Below are positions 34,501-42,911 of a stretch of DNA of 51,818 bases, one piece after another. The DNA is taken from the NCBI GenBank assembly GCA_023251155.1, contig JAHEZH010000020.1, positions 1 to 51,818 on the forward strand, read 5' to 3'. The DNA comes from Flammeovirgaceae bacterium. GTDB taxonomy: Bacteria > Bacteroidota > Bacteroidia > Cytophagales > Cyclobacteriaceae. Position 1 is the stretch's first letter. Each line of letters opens with the position of its first letter. Both the position numbers and the translations under genes were made by a program. A model generated the notes under the pieces. The model was not told the DNA's origin and searched no databases. It worked only from the letters and a program-made list of their open reading frames with translations.

Positions 34501-35661
34501 CTAATGCTGTTTATGCGGGGTATGAATAAATTTCTTATCGGCCCCTTTGAGTTTAAAGTGAACTGCCAGGATAATGAGAAACGCTTTTGGCAGCTGAAGA
34601 ATGGCTTTAAAAAATGCCTTGTTGTAATGGGAAGCCGGGATTGCCAGTGCAAAGCTCACTCCGTAGAGTGTCAGTAACACGATCCAGTACCAGAAAGGTA
34701 AATACAGTAAACGATGGAAAACAATTGCTGTCATCGTCACGATACCCAGTACACCCAAGTTCATCATACGTGGCAATTGAATGCTGAACAGTACAGTGAT
34801 ATTGAAGATCGAAAAGTCACCACGGAACAATGCCTTTACTCCCTTCACAAAATCATTCCTCAGGTGAGTATAGTGGCCCGACATCCATCGGGTTCTTTGG
34901 TTTTTGAATACCTCCGGGTTATCAATTTTCTCGTCCAGTACGATGGCATTATTAAGATAATGAATCTTGATCTGTTGCTCCAATAATTTAATCTGCAGCT
35001 CTTTATCCTCTACCACCGAATCAATGGTGTTCATAATATCCCTGAGCAGAACAAAATTGAAAGCCATACCTGATCCGATCAGCGGACAGGATAATCCCAG
35101 AGCTGCTGCCCCTTGCCGGTTGATGTGGTTGGCAATGGATTCACTTAATCCATCCAGAATGGCAAAAGACGTATTCCGGTTCTTTGCCATACGCCTGCCC
35201 TGAATGGCGCGCCAGCCGTTGTTATAGCATTTATTTATTTTCTCAAGGAAATCAGGCTGCATGATATTGTCTGCATCAAGAATTACCGCGACTTCATATT
35301 CGGTGTACTTATTCAATACACTCTGCAGGGATTTCACCTTGGTGCTGCGTTCGAATTTTACTTCATGAACGATCACGTCCAGTTGCTTCAATGCCGCGAT
35401 GGTGGTGTCCTTCAGCGTATCAGCTATGATGATCACATCATAACTTGCTTTCGGATAAGATTGATTCAATGCTTCCCGTGCTACGTTAATGATCACCACA
35501 TCTTCCTTGTACGCAGGAATAATCACTGCCATTTTGTGGTGATGCGTTCCGGCAACGGAAAGAAAGGAAGGAATCCGGTAGAATAACCCCGCTACAGAGA
35601 AGGTAAGACTATAAGAAACAGCAAAAACGAAATAACTGAAAACCAGTAGTTCTATCCACAT
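34501..35661 (-). CDS. Membrane-bound GT2 glycosyltransferase
   Basis: A 386-aa protein with an N-terminal membrane helix, a cytoplasmic GT2 domain and about three to four C-terminal helices. The catalytic elements are A-V-I-L-D-A-D-N near residue 128, a central E-D-K-E-L segment that supplies the acidic base, and Q-R-T-R-W (a QxxRW motif) near residue 250. This layout is shared by processive synthases such as those of hyaluronan, cellulose and poly-N-acetylglucosamine, though the protein is shorter than most. It may build or extend the polymer of this operon. Spacing to neighbours is 5 and 13 bases. Confidence 0.82.
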   Translation of the reverse strand: MWIELLVFSYFVFAVSYSLTFSVAGLFYRIPSFLSVAGTHHHKMAVIIPAYKEDVVIINVAREALNQSYPKASYDVIIIADTLKDTTIAALKQLDVIVHEVKFERSTKVKSLQSVLNKYTEYEVAVILDADNIMQPDFLEKINKCYNNGWRAIQGRRMAKNRNTSFAILDGLSESIANHINRQGAAALGLSCPLIGSGMAFNFVLLRDIMNTIDSVVEDKELQIKLLEQQIKIHYLNNAIVLDEKIDNPEVFKNQRTRWMSGHYTHLRNDFVKGVKALFRGDFSIFNITVLFSIQLPRMMNLGVLGIVTMTAIVFHRLLYLPFWYWIVLLTLYGVSFALAIPASHYNKAFFKAILQLPKAFLIILAVHFKLKGADKKFIHTPHKQH

Positions 35662-35674
35662 CTCTGATTAAAAA

Positions 35675-36772
35675 TTACGCAGATACTTCCTGGGAAAGAG
35701 CGGGCAATGTTTTGGCAATCAAAACCATGTCCTTCTGGAAAGAGTTGCTCTTTGCATACTGAACGTCCAGCGCAATGCGCTCTTCATCTGACAAATCCTT
35801 TTTACCTCTTTTGGTTACCTGCCACAGACCTGTAATCCCCGCCGCGGTCATGAAACGCATGGCTGACTGATCTTTTGTAAGACGTTGTGCTTCATATAAA
35901 GGCAGTGGTCTGTTACCCACCACCGACATGTCTCCCTTCAGCACGTTCACTAACTGAGGCAACTCATCGAGGCTGGTATTTCTAAGAAAATTACCGAAAC
36001 GGGTGATACGAGGATCATTTTTGATTTTAAAGAACACCGATGCATTGGCATCGCCTTCTCCACCGTATTGATTCAGGTGTTGCAGTTTGCTGAGTTCAGC
36101 ATCAGCACCAACACGCATTGTTCTGAATTTCAGGAAATTAAATACCTTATAACCGCTTCCCGCACGTTTTGAGATATAAAAGATAGGGCCTTTCGACTCC
36201 AGCTTTACAATGATCGCGATCAAAATCATGATCGGGCTCAGCAGAATCAGGGCAGTCAGTGAAGTAACAATATCAAATGCTCTTTTGGAGAAGGAAATTT
36301 TGAATTTAAAAGCTTCGGGCTTGGGCAATGCCTTCTCCTTGGAGAATTTTTTGAAGCGTTTCAGAAAGTTGATCCAGTAGTCAAATCCTTCCGGGTGGAT
36401 CTCGGTGGTAAAGCAGTCATCCGCACCGTTTTTAAGAATGAGCTTCTTGATCTCCACGTTCACATCATCGCTTACCACAAGTAACGGAATGGCAAAACTG
36501 TTCATCAACTCGCTCACCAGAAGTAGCTGCTTGAAGAAGAAGCCGTCAATCTGGTCGGAATACAACACCACCGCATCCGGAAGTTTTTCTGCGGGAATAC
36601 TTTTGAGGTTACGCAGTTCATCTACCGAATGAATCACCTCCGCGTTGGGAAATGAATTTTTTAATACCGTCAGACTGCCTGACAGTGACAGAAACATCAA
36701 ATGATTTTTAGAGACTTGTTTTTCAGAGGTCACTCCTGCTGCGGTGGGTTCTGAAAGTAATGTTGTTGTCAT
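35675..36772 (-). CDS. Polyprenyl-phosphate sugar transferase with N-terminal degenerate receiver domain
   Basis: A 365-aa protein. Residues about 160-360 form a bacterial sugar transferase (PglC/WcaJ-type): a membrane re-entrant helix after K-R-A-F-D-I-V, then K-F-R-T-M and L-D-E-L-P-Q-L-V-N-V-L-K-G-D-M-S-V-V-G-N-R-P. It would start glycan assembly by moving a sugar-1-phosphate to undecaprenyl phosphate. The N-terminal 145 residues follow the alternating pattern of a CheY-like receiver, but the acidic pocket is lost, the phospho-Asp position reads Y-S-D, and the conserved Lys is replaced. This appears to be a pseudo-receiver. An intact receiver gene ends 6 bases upstream. Confidence 0.83.
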   Translation of the reverse strand: MTTTLLSEPTAAGVTSEKQVSKNHLMFLSLSGSLTVLKNSFPNAEVIHSVDELRNLKSIPAEKLPDAVVLYSDQIDGFFFKQLLLVSELMNSFAIPLLVVSDDVNVEIKKLILKNGADDCFTTEIHPEGFDYWINFLKRFKKFSKEKALPKPEAFKFKISFSKRAFDIVTSLTALILLSPIMILIAIIVKLESKGPIFYISKRAGSGYKVFNFLKFRTMRVGADAELSKLQHLNQYGGEGDANASVFFKIKNDPRITRFGNFLRNTSLDELPQLVNVLKGDMSVVGNRPLPLYEAQRLTKDQSAMRFMTAAGITGLWQVTKRGKKDLSDEERIALDVQYAKSNSFQKDMVLIAKTLPALSQEVSA

Positions 36773-36778
36773 ATCTCT

Positions 36779-37162
36779 TTAAACTAAAGTTTGCTTCGCT
36801 TTTAGTACTTTATTAATTGCTTCGACCAGTTGAGGAGGATCGAACGGTTTTTCTAAATATCCTTTTGCTCCTGCGGCCAGACAATCTTCTTTCGCTTTCG
36901 GATTAATCGACCCGGTAACCATGATTACTGGAATCGAATTAAATGCTCCACTCGAATTCAGTGTTTTAAGAAAACTCAGTCCGTCAATATTTGGCAAATC
37001 CAAGTCACAAAGTATCACATCCGGCAAATTTCCATTGGTCAACCATGCCATTGCCAAAAGTCCATCTGTAGCAATTGTGACATTAAATCTTTCCTTTAGA
37101 ATCCGTTCCAGAAGCCACCCCAGCGGCTCATCGTCCTCAATCACTAAAATGTCATACCTCAT
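36779..37162 (-). CDS. Stand-alone CheY-like response regulator of the polysaccharide operon
   Basis: A 127-aa single-domain receiver. The acidic pocket is E9-D10-D11, the phosphorylation site is Asp53 (V-I-L-C-D-L-D-L-P), the switch Thr is in V-M-V-T-G, and the Lys lies in Y-L-E-K-P-F. There is no output domain. It is the first gene of the minus-strand operon and ends 6 bases before the sugar transferase that carries a pseudo-receiver. The two may therefore interact to control glycan initiation. No histidine kinase is adjacent. Confidence 0.88.
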   Translation of the reverse strand: MRYDILVIEDDEPLGWLLERILKERFNVTIATDGLLAMAWLTNGNLPDVILCDLDLPNIDGLSFLKTLNSSGAFNSIPVIMVTGSINPKAKEDCLAAGAKGYLEKPFDPPQLVEAINKVLKAKQTLV

Positions 37163-37423
37163 ACTTTTCGTATGTATCTTAGACTATTCGAAGTTTGGAG
37201 GCTTTTCAGGTGAAATAATCGATTTTTATCCATCAAATGCATTCAAAACACGTCAGAACCGATTAATCCGACTTCAAGCCTATAATAGTCACTCGAATTT
37301 AATACAATTTCTGACCATTACTTACATCACAAAGCATTAATAAATTAAGAAAGAATTAGTAACCGTTTGTAATCAATTTATTCGCATTTATTATCTGCAA
37401 ATATTTTTGAATAAGTCTAACCA
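37163..37423. other. Intergenic region, promoter of the receiver/sugar-transferase operon expected
   Basis: A 261-base AT-rich gap between the stop of the SNF2-like helicase and the start of the receiver gene (both minus strand). It should hold the operon promoter. I saw only weak, imperfect matches to the Bacteroidota -33/-7 elements and no RNA gene or strong hairpin. Confidence 0.35.
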
Positions 37424-40345
37424 TCAACCAAACAGGAACTCAATATCACTGCGGGATAAGCTTTTGACAAAACCGGCATCTTCCTGAATCAATTCATCTG
37501 CCAGCATCTGTTTGCGCTCCTGTAACTGGAGTATTTTCTCCTCCACAGTGTCCTTGCAAATCATCTTGTAAGCGAACACTTTACGCTTCTGGCCGATACG
37601 GTGCGCCCGGTCTATGGCCTGTAGTTCGGCTGCCGGATTCCACCACGGATCAACAAGGTAAACATAGTCGGCAACGGTCAGGTTAAGCCCCACTCCGCCC
37701 GCTTTCAGTGAAATCAGGAAGGCTTTTACGCTTTCGTCTTCCTGGAAACGGCTTACTTCTTTTCTACGGTTGTCCAGTGAGGTGCTTCCATCCAGGTAGC
37801 AGTGGCTGATACCTGCTTCTTCAAAGCTTTCTCTGATGAGGTGGAGCATCTCCGTAAACTGAGAGAAGACCAACAATTTATGAATACCCGCATTTTCCTG
37901 AATCTCCCGAATGAGCTCTTCTGTCTTCACAGAATGGACAAAATTTTCGGTTTCCTGCTTTGTCACCAGCTTGGGATGGTCGCAGATCTGGCGCAGGCGA
38001 AGTAACCCTTCAAGCACATACACGCTGGATTTGCCCATCCCCTCTTCATCAATTCGCTTGAGAAGCAATTTCTTGTAATTATCGCGGTATTCGTTGTAGA
38101 TTCTGCGCTGTTCAGGCTCCATCGTACACCAGAGCACCGTGATGGTTTTATCAGGAAGATCTTTGGCTACCTGCTCTTTGGTACGCCTTAACGTAAAGGG
38201 ATGAATGAGTTTTTTGAGGTATTGGGTACGCTCTTTATTTCCCTGTTTATCAATGGGTTGAGCAAATTCACTGTTAAAAAACTCACGTGTGCCCAACAAG
38301 CCCGGGTTGACAAAATTGAACTGGGCAAACAAGTCGAAGGTATTGTTTTGAACCGGTGTACCACTGAGGATCACTCGGTTCACCGATTGCAGTTGTTGTA
38401 CCGCTTTGGTAATACGGGCATCCGGGTTTTTTATCGCCTGACTTTCATCTAATATGATGTACTGCCAGAGGAAATTGCTCAGATGTTCGATATCATTACG
38501 TACTACGCCATAAGTAGTGAGAATCACATCGTATTCGGAGAAGTGCGTCTCTGTAAAATCGCGCTGAAGCCCATAGTGGGTAAAGAATTTCAACGAAGGG
38601 CAGAATTTCTGTAATTCACTCTCCCAGTTGAAAATGAGTGAAGTGGGGCATACTACCAGTTGCGTACTTCCCGGATATTTCTCTTTCACAAACTGCAGGA
38701 AAGTAATGGTCTGTAAGGTCTTTCCTAACCCCATATCGTCCGCCAGACATCCACCCCACCCTAACTCATCGAGCGACTGCAGCCACTGAAACCCCGACTG
38801 CTGATACGGACGCAACGATGCTTTGATCTCAGCCGATACCGCTACTTTTTCAATCTTGTCGTACTCCAGCAGTTTCCGGTTACGCTTCTCAATGTCCTGC
38901 TGTACTGTTTTGTCAGCGGTCTTATCCAGTATGTCTTCCAGCAGGGTATAATGCAGCTTGCTCACTTTGAGCACCCCGTTTTCTTCCGTACTGGTACGCA
39001 GTAATAAACTATACTGACTTACCCATTCATCAGGTATATGGGCCAGCATGCCGTCTTCCAGCATGATGGTGTCTTGTTTGTTAAGTATGGCTCGGCGGAT
39101 GTCTTTTAAAGGAATGATTTGATTCCCCCAACTGATCGTGACTTTCAGTTCAAACCAGTCTGGGGTATCGTGCGCTTCAATATCAAAGCGTGGCACATCA
39201 GTAGTGTATCGGAATTTCTTCAGCTCCTGAAAGCCATGCACGGAATATCCTTCTTGCTGTACTTTGCGCAGCATAGTGATGAACCAGCCCTGCTTCATAA
39301 CATCCGCAAAAGGCAGATAGTAATACTGGTTGTTTCGCTGTTTGCCAAAAGAAGCATGCAATGTGCGCAGGTATTCGTACAACTTCACTTCTTCTTCCTT
39401 CTTTCGCTGCACAATGAGCAGTTTCTTTCCTGATTCAGTAATGTGATGAGGTTCTTCACTGTAGTCAATTACATCATCGCCATAGGCAAACTGCGGACGA
39501 ATCATCAGGTTACTCTCATTCAGTTCGCTGAGTAAAATGCGTGCCTGAGGTGCCCCATCAGCCAGCTCAATGTTCAGCTTATCGCCAATGGTTATTTCAT
39601 AGGTGCCTAACCACGGCAGAATGTATTTTTTAACTACTTCTTCTTTGATGCTTACCGGGAAGGTAAGCGGCCCATTTTTGAACAAATCAATAATCGCCAG
39701 TGACTCTACTGAGGGAGGCAGATACAAGGTATCGTCCTTCTCTAATAAACATCCACCCCAGAAGTGAAGATCAGCCGGCTGGCCATCGAGTTTCAACAGC
39801 AGTTTGATCACGATCATCTCTCCTTTCACATCAACGGTGAAGCTGAAGTGAGCGGGAGCGCTGCTTAACGTTACGTTCTTTTGATTATAAAAATTGAACC
39901 GGCCATTTTTTAACACAAACAAATGTGGCCATACCGATAGCTGAGGCCACAGTTTCTGCAACAGCACATAATAATGCTTGCGCAGGTTCACCAGTTCACG
40001 GGCTGACACATGCGCCCACGAACCCGAGTGATTGCGAATGAAACGATTGCCCGTGGCCGTCATCCAATTGAGCAAATGGTTATCTGAAAACTCAAGGAAG
40101 TCATTGTAAAGCGATTCGCTGAGCGGCTGTAAAAAAGCCAGGCCTTTCTCTGCCTGCAGCGAGATACGTTTGTACTCCGTTACCTTGTCTTTGGTATAGA
40201 TGAGCAAAGGCTCCAGATCAAAACGCGTGGATTTGGCCGAGTTGAAATTGAACAAAAAGCCGATCTGGTAGTCGATAACGGTACCTTTGGGCAATATGGG
40301 GCGAACAGCTTTTTTGGGCTGTGGTTTTTCCTGGTCAAAAAGCAT
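37424..40345 (-). CDS. SNF2/SWI2-family DNA-dependent ATPase (helicase-like)
   Basis: A 973-aa protein. The C-terminal half is a complete SNF2 motor: motif I D-D-M-G-L-G-K-T near residue 536, motif II D-E-S-Q (a DExx box variant) near 632, S-G-T-P-V-Q-N-N, then motif V/VI G-G-V-G-L-N-L and H-R-I-G-Q near 913. The N-terminal 470 residues are beta-rich and match no domain I recognise; no SWIM zinc-finger Cys/His cluster is visible. It probably remodels protein-DNA complexes or RNA polymerase, as RapA does. It stands alone with no methyltransferase or nuclease neighbour, so there is no reason to call it part of a defence system. Confidence 0.9.
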   Translation of the reverse strand: MLFDQEKPQPKKAVRPILPKGTVIDYQIGFLFNFNSAKSTRFDLEPLLIYTKDKVTEYKRISLQAEKGLAFLQPLSESLYNDFLEFSDNHLLNWMTATGNRFIRNHSGSWAHVSARELVNLRKHYYVLLQKLWPQLSVWPHLFVLKNGRFNFYNQKNVTLSSAPAHFSFTVDVKGEMIVIKLLLKLDGQPADLHFWGGCLLEKDDTLYLPPSVESLAIIDLFKNGPLTFPVSIKEEVVKKYILPWLGTYEITIGDKLNIELADGAPQARILLSELNESNLMIRPQFAYGDDVIDYSEEPHHITESGKKLLIVQRKKEEEVKLYEYLRTLHASFGKQRNNQYYYLPFADVMKQGWFITMLRKVQQEGYSVHGFQELKKFRYTTDVPRFDIEAHDTPDWFELKVTISWGNQIIPLKDIRRAILNKQDTIMLEDGMLAHIPDEWVSQYSLLLRTSTEENGVLKVSKLHYTLLEDILDKTADKTVQQDIEKRNRKLLEYDKIEKVAVSAEIKASLRPYQQSGFQWLQSLDELGWGGCLADDMGLGKTLQTITFLQFVKEKYPGSTQLVVCPTSLIFNWESELQKFCPSLKFFTHYGLQRDFTETHFSEYDVILTTYGVVRNDIEHLSNFLWQYIILDESQAIKNPDARITKAVQQLQSVNRVILSGTPVQNNTFDLFAQFNFVNPGLLGTREFFNSEFAQPIDKQGNKERTQYLKKLIHPFTLRRTKEQVAKDLPDKTITVLWCTMEPEQRRIYNEYRDNYKKLLLKRIDEEGMGKSSVYVLEGLLRLRQICDHPKLVTKQETENFVHSVKTEELIREIQENAGIHKLLVFSQFTEMLHLIRESFEEAGISHCYLDGSTSLDNRRKEVSRFQEDESVKAFLISLKAGGVGLNLTVADYVYLVDPWWNPAAELQAIDRAHRIGQKRKVFAYKMICKDTVEEKILQLQERKQMLADELIQEDAGFVKSLSRSDIEFLFG

Positions 40346-40653
40346 TAATAACTAATTCATCAACAGACAGTTCTGATATACGGGAAGATTCATCGCAAGG
40401 CAGTTCAGCATCTGTCAAAATCAAGTTTCCCGCACCTTTCGGCAAATATAACAACGAAGGTCACTCATCCGGTCCGTCAAAAAAGAACCGTTCGATTTTA
40501 GTTTTTGGAGCCCTGAAATGAGGCTGTTCAATGATACGTCGATTCAAAACGAAAGATTGCAATTACGATCATGTGCTGCGCGACTTAGTAATTAAAGGCT
40601 AATTAAGGGCAATGCTGATAAATAAGTAAAAACAATGAAGGCTTAAAAAATAA
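40346..40653. other. Intergenic region upstream of the SNF2-like gene
   Basis: This stretch of about 308 bases separates the SNF2-like start from the terminator of the tRNA gene. It must hold the helicase promoter. A 66-codon open frame on the plus strand has no recognisable product and I do not call it. No repeat or RNA was seen. Confidence 0.35.
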
Positions 40654-40683
40654 AAGCTTGTTACCATAAATGGTAACAAGCTT
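40654..40683 (-). terminator. Rho-independent terminator of the tRNA-Pro gene
   Basis: A perfect 13-bp stem (40654-40666 with 40671-40683) with a four-base loop begins 28 bases beyond the 3' end of the minus-strand tRNA. It is followed on that strand by a T-rich run (40643-40653). Confidence 0.75.
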
Positions 40684-40710
40684 CCATGTTTATCTAAATT
40701 TTTCTATCGG

Positions 40711-40785
40711 TCGAGATGAGAGGATTCGAACCTCCGGCCTCCACGTCCCTAACGTGATGCGCTAACCGGGCTGCGCTACATCTCG
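40711..40785 (-). tRNA. tRNA-Pro, anticodon AGG
   Basis: A complete 75-nt cloverleaf: 7-bp acceptor starting C1-G72 with A73 as discriminator, D-stem GCGC/GCGC, anticodon stem TCACG/CGTGG (one G-T pair), 7-base loop TTAGGGA, and T-arm GGAGG-TTCGAAT-CCTCT. C1-G72, A73, G35 and G36 are bacterial proline identity elements. The first anticodon base (40750 on the minus strand) is A, giving AGG. Bacterial proline tRNAs normally have T, G or C there. The 3' CCA is not encoded. Confidence 0.9.
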
Positions 40786-40802
40786 GATTTGTTTTGAGGG
40801 TG

Positions 40803-40828
40803 CAATAATAAGGCGTAAAATTCACAAA
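40803..40828 (-). promoter_or_regulatory. Possible tRNA-Pro promoter
   Basis: On the minus strand TATTATTG (40810-40803) differs by one base from the TAnnTTTG -7 element and lies 18 bases before the tRNA. A TTTG (40828-40825) is upstream, but the spacing of 14 bases is short. Weak evidence. Confidence 0.25.
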
Positions 40829-41258
40829 ATAAACTGCCCGGATAGGAATTGCGCTAACCCTAAAAGAACCAGGCAGATATGTAAGTTCAACGTATGTTTT
40901 ATTGTGTAATTCTCCTTTTTACCCAATGGAATATTCATAACTTATTCTTAAGTGTCAAAAAAGGGAATGGGGATAATTATCTTAAGGAAGGGCTTTTATT
41001 GCGTTTTGTGTCGATTTATCGATTCCAATAAGACCCCTCGCCTATGTATTGTCACTCGTATCCGCCCGCGATCACCAGGCAATGGGTTCTGGCATGACTA
41101 TTTTGGAGAACACCCGGAATGGAGACATGGCTACTCAGAGCCTACTCTTTATTCCGTTACTGATTCCCGTCACCTTAACCTGATTAACAAGCGTGATTGA
41201 AAACTATGTACCATCTTATTTATAAGACCTCACCTGAACCATTTTTTAGAGACCATTT
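40829..41258. other. Intergenic region with no assignable gene
   Basis: About 430 bases between the tRNA promoter region and the response-regulator gene. An 82-codon open frame with a GTG start (40952-41200) is present, but its translation has no recognisable domain, signal or composition of a real gene. The promoter of the 41259 operon should be in the last 100 bases; no clear element was found. Confidence 0.3.
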
Positions 41259-41684
41259 ATGCAAAATAATAATGTAGTTGAAATTCTCCTGGTGGAGGAT
41301 AATCCGGACGATGCAGGGCTTACTATCCGGGCTTTGAAAAAACACAATTTATCCAACCATCTTCTTCACTTGCAGGACGGAGAAGAAGCATTGCATTTTC
41401 TGTTTTCCAAAGAACTGAATCAGCTACCCAAGTTGATTTTGCTGGATCTGAAAATGCCAAAGGTAGATGGCATAGAAGTGCTGCGAAGAGTAAAGGCCGA
41501 TCCCGAAAAGCGAATAATACCGATAGTGGTACTCACTTCTTCCAAAGAAGAGCGTGACATTATTGAGTCGTATCAACTGGGTGTGAATGCCTACATCGTC
41601 AAGCCCGTGGACTTTGACAAGTTCGTACAGGCAGTATCTGAAATTGGCTTTTTCTGGCTACTGTTAAATCAGCCTCCTCGCTAA
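41259..41684 (+). CDS. Rcp1-like single-domain response regulator
   Basis: A 141-aa receiver. It has the acidic pocket E-D-N, phospho-Asp63 ([11 protein letters not shown]), switch Thr in V-L-T-S-S, and Lys in Y-I-V-K-P-V. The ending [11 protein letters not shown] is the typical tail of Rcp1-type regulators, the partners of phytochrome-like kinases. The gene lies 5 bases before a soluble REC-histidine kinase gene on the same strand, so the two proteins probably form a phosphorelay. No DNA-binding output is present. Confidence 0.88.
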   Translation: MQNNNVVEILLVEDNPDDAGLTIRALKKHNLSNHLLHLQDGEEALHFLFSKELNQLPKLILLDLKMPKVDGIEVLRRVKADPEKRIIPIVVLTSSKEERDIIESYQLGVNAYIVKPVDFDKFVQAVSEIGFFWLLLNQPPR

Positions 41685-41689
41685 CAAGT

Positions 41690-42817
41690 ATGGAAGACAG
41701 AATGAAGATATTGATGCTGGAAGACCTTCCGGATGATGTGAGCCTGATTGAACGTGTGCTGAAGAAAGAAAGCATTGGATTCGTTGGCCGGCAAGTGGAT
41801 ACGCGCGAAGAGTTTATTACTGCACTTAAAGAATTTCAGCCCGATATTGTATTGTCTGATCATGCACTGCCACAATTCAATTCGGTAGAAGCACTAAAGC
41901 TGTGCAAGAAGCACAGTTCCCAGTCGGCATTTATATTAGTAACGGGTGCGGTATCGGAAGAGTTTGCTGTGAATTGCCTGAAAGAGGGCGCGGATGACTA
42001 TGTACTCAAATCCAACCTGGCGCGTTTGCCGCAAGCCATACTGCAGACACTGAAACAGAAAAAGCTGGAGAGCAAAAAGTTAAAAGCTGAAAAGGAATTG
42101 CGTAAGCAAAATGAAGAACTGGTAAAAATCAACCAGGAACTGGACAGTTTTGTTTACAGCATTTCGCACAATCTAAGAGCCCCGTTAATGTCCGTGCTTG
42201 GATTGCTGAACATTGCCCGGATGGAGGACGAAGAAGGAAATAAACCAACCAGTAAATACTATTCACTCATGGAGCGAAGTATTCTGAAGCTCGATGACAC
42301 ACTCAAAGAAATTCTGGACTATTCCCGTAACTCGCGGGGTGAAGTGCATATCGAAAAAATAAACCTGGCCACTCTTTTCGAAGACAGCTTTGAGCGCATG
42401 CGCTATATGTCGGGGTCCAATAGCATCGAAAAACAAATTGATGTAGACGACCGGTTTGAGTTCTATTCTGATCCTTTGCGTGTGGCTATCATCTTTAATA
42501 ACCTGATCTCGAATTCAATCAAATACAGAGATAGCAGCAAACCGCAATCGTTTATACAAATCAAAGCGATTACCTATGAATCCGGAGTGAATATCTATTA
42601 TTCAGACAATGGAATTGGCATTGAAGAAGAACACCTGCACCGTATCTTCGACATGTTCTTCCGTGCCACAATGCAAAGTGAGGGCGCTGGTTTAGGATTG
42701 TACATCCTCAAAGAGACAATCGAAAAGATAGAGGGAAGGATAAACGTAAGCTCCCGAATAGGTGAAGGCGTTTCGTTTATGATCAACCTGCCCAACCTGC
42801 CGGTAACAAGTACTTAA
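41690..42817 (+). CDS. Soluble hybrid histidine kinase with N-terminal receiver domain
   Basis: A 375-aa protein. It comprises a receiver (about 5-125, phospho-Asp57 in V-L-S-D-H-A-L-P), a coiled-coil linker (about 126-150), and a HisKA-like dimerisation segment with His160 (S-I-S-H-N-L-R-A-P-L). The HATPase domain has an N box in N-N-L-I-S-N-S-I-K-Y, the G1 box D-N-G-I-G-I and the G2 box G-A-G-L-G-L-Y. There are no membrane segments or PAS/GAF sensors, so the input is presumably phosphorylation of its own receiver by another kinase, or protein contact. An alternative start (ATG at 41702) would remove four residues. It is cotranscribed with the Rcp1-like regulator. Confidence 0.88.
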   Translation: MEDRMKILMLEDLPDDVSLIERVLKKESIGFVGRQVDTREEFITALKEFQPDIVLSDHALPQFNSVEALKLCKKHSSQSAFILVTGAVSEEFAVNCLKEGADDYVLKSNLARLPQAILQTLKQKKLESKKLKAEKELRKQNEELVKINQELDSFVYSISHNLRAPLMSVLGLLNIARMEDEEGNKPTSKYYSLMERSILKLDDTLKEILDYSRNSRGEVHIEKINLATLFEDSFERMRYMSGSNSIEKQIDVDDRFEFYSDPLRVAIIFNNLISNSIKYRDSSKPQSFIQIKAITYESGVNIYYSDNGIGIEEEHLHRIFDMFFRATMQSEGAGLGLYILKETIEKIEGRINVSSRIGEGVSFMINLPNLPVTST

Positions 42818-42882
42818 CAGCTATATCATAGCTGATCGTTAATAAAAAGCATTTGACAAATCTTGCGGTACTTCCACTTTTT

Positions 42883-42910
42883 CAATTGTGCCGTTGTCAA
42901 CTGACAATTG
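42883..42910 (+). terminator. Possible terminator after the histidine kinase gene
   Basis: A 7-bp inverted repeat (42883-42889 with 42904-42910) is followed on the plus strand by a T-rich stretch (from 42911). That stretch overlaps the end of the opposing gene. The stem is short and AT-rich. Confidence 0.35.
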
Positions 42911-42911
42911 A

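Noticed and set aside
37424-40345. SNF2-like helicase as part of a phage-defence system
   Set aside because: No methyltransferase, nuclease or other defence-type gene adjoins it; neighbours are a tRNA and a polysaccharide operon.
40952-41200. 82-codon open frame in the gap before the receiver gene
   Set aside because: GTG start, no recognisable domain, signal or neighbour link; the composition does not look coding and the gap more likely holds regulatory sequence.
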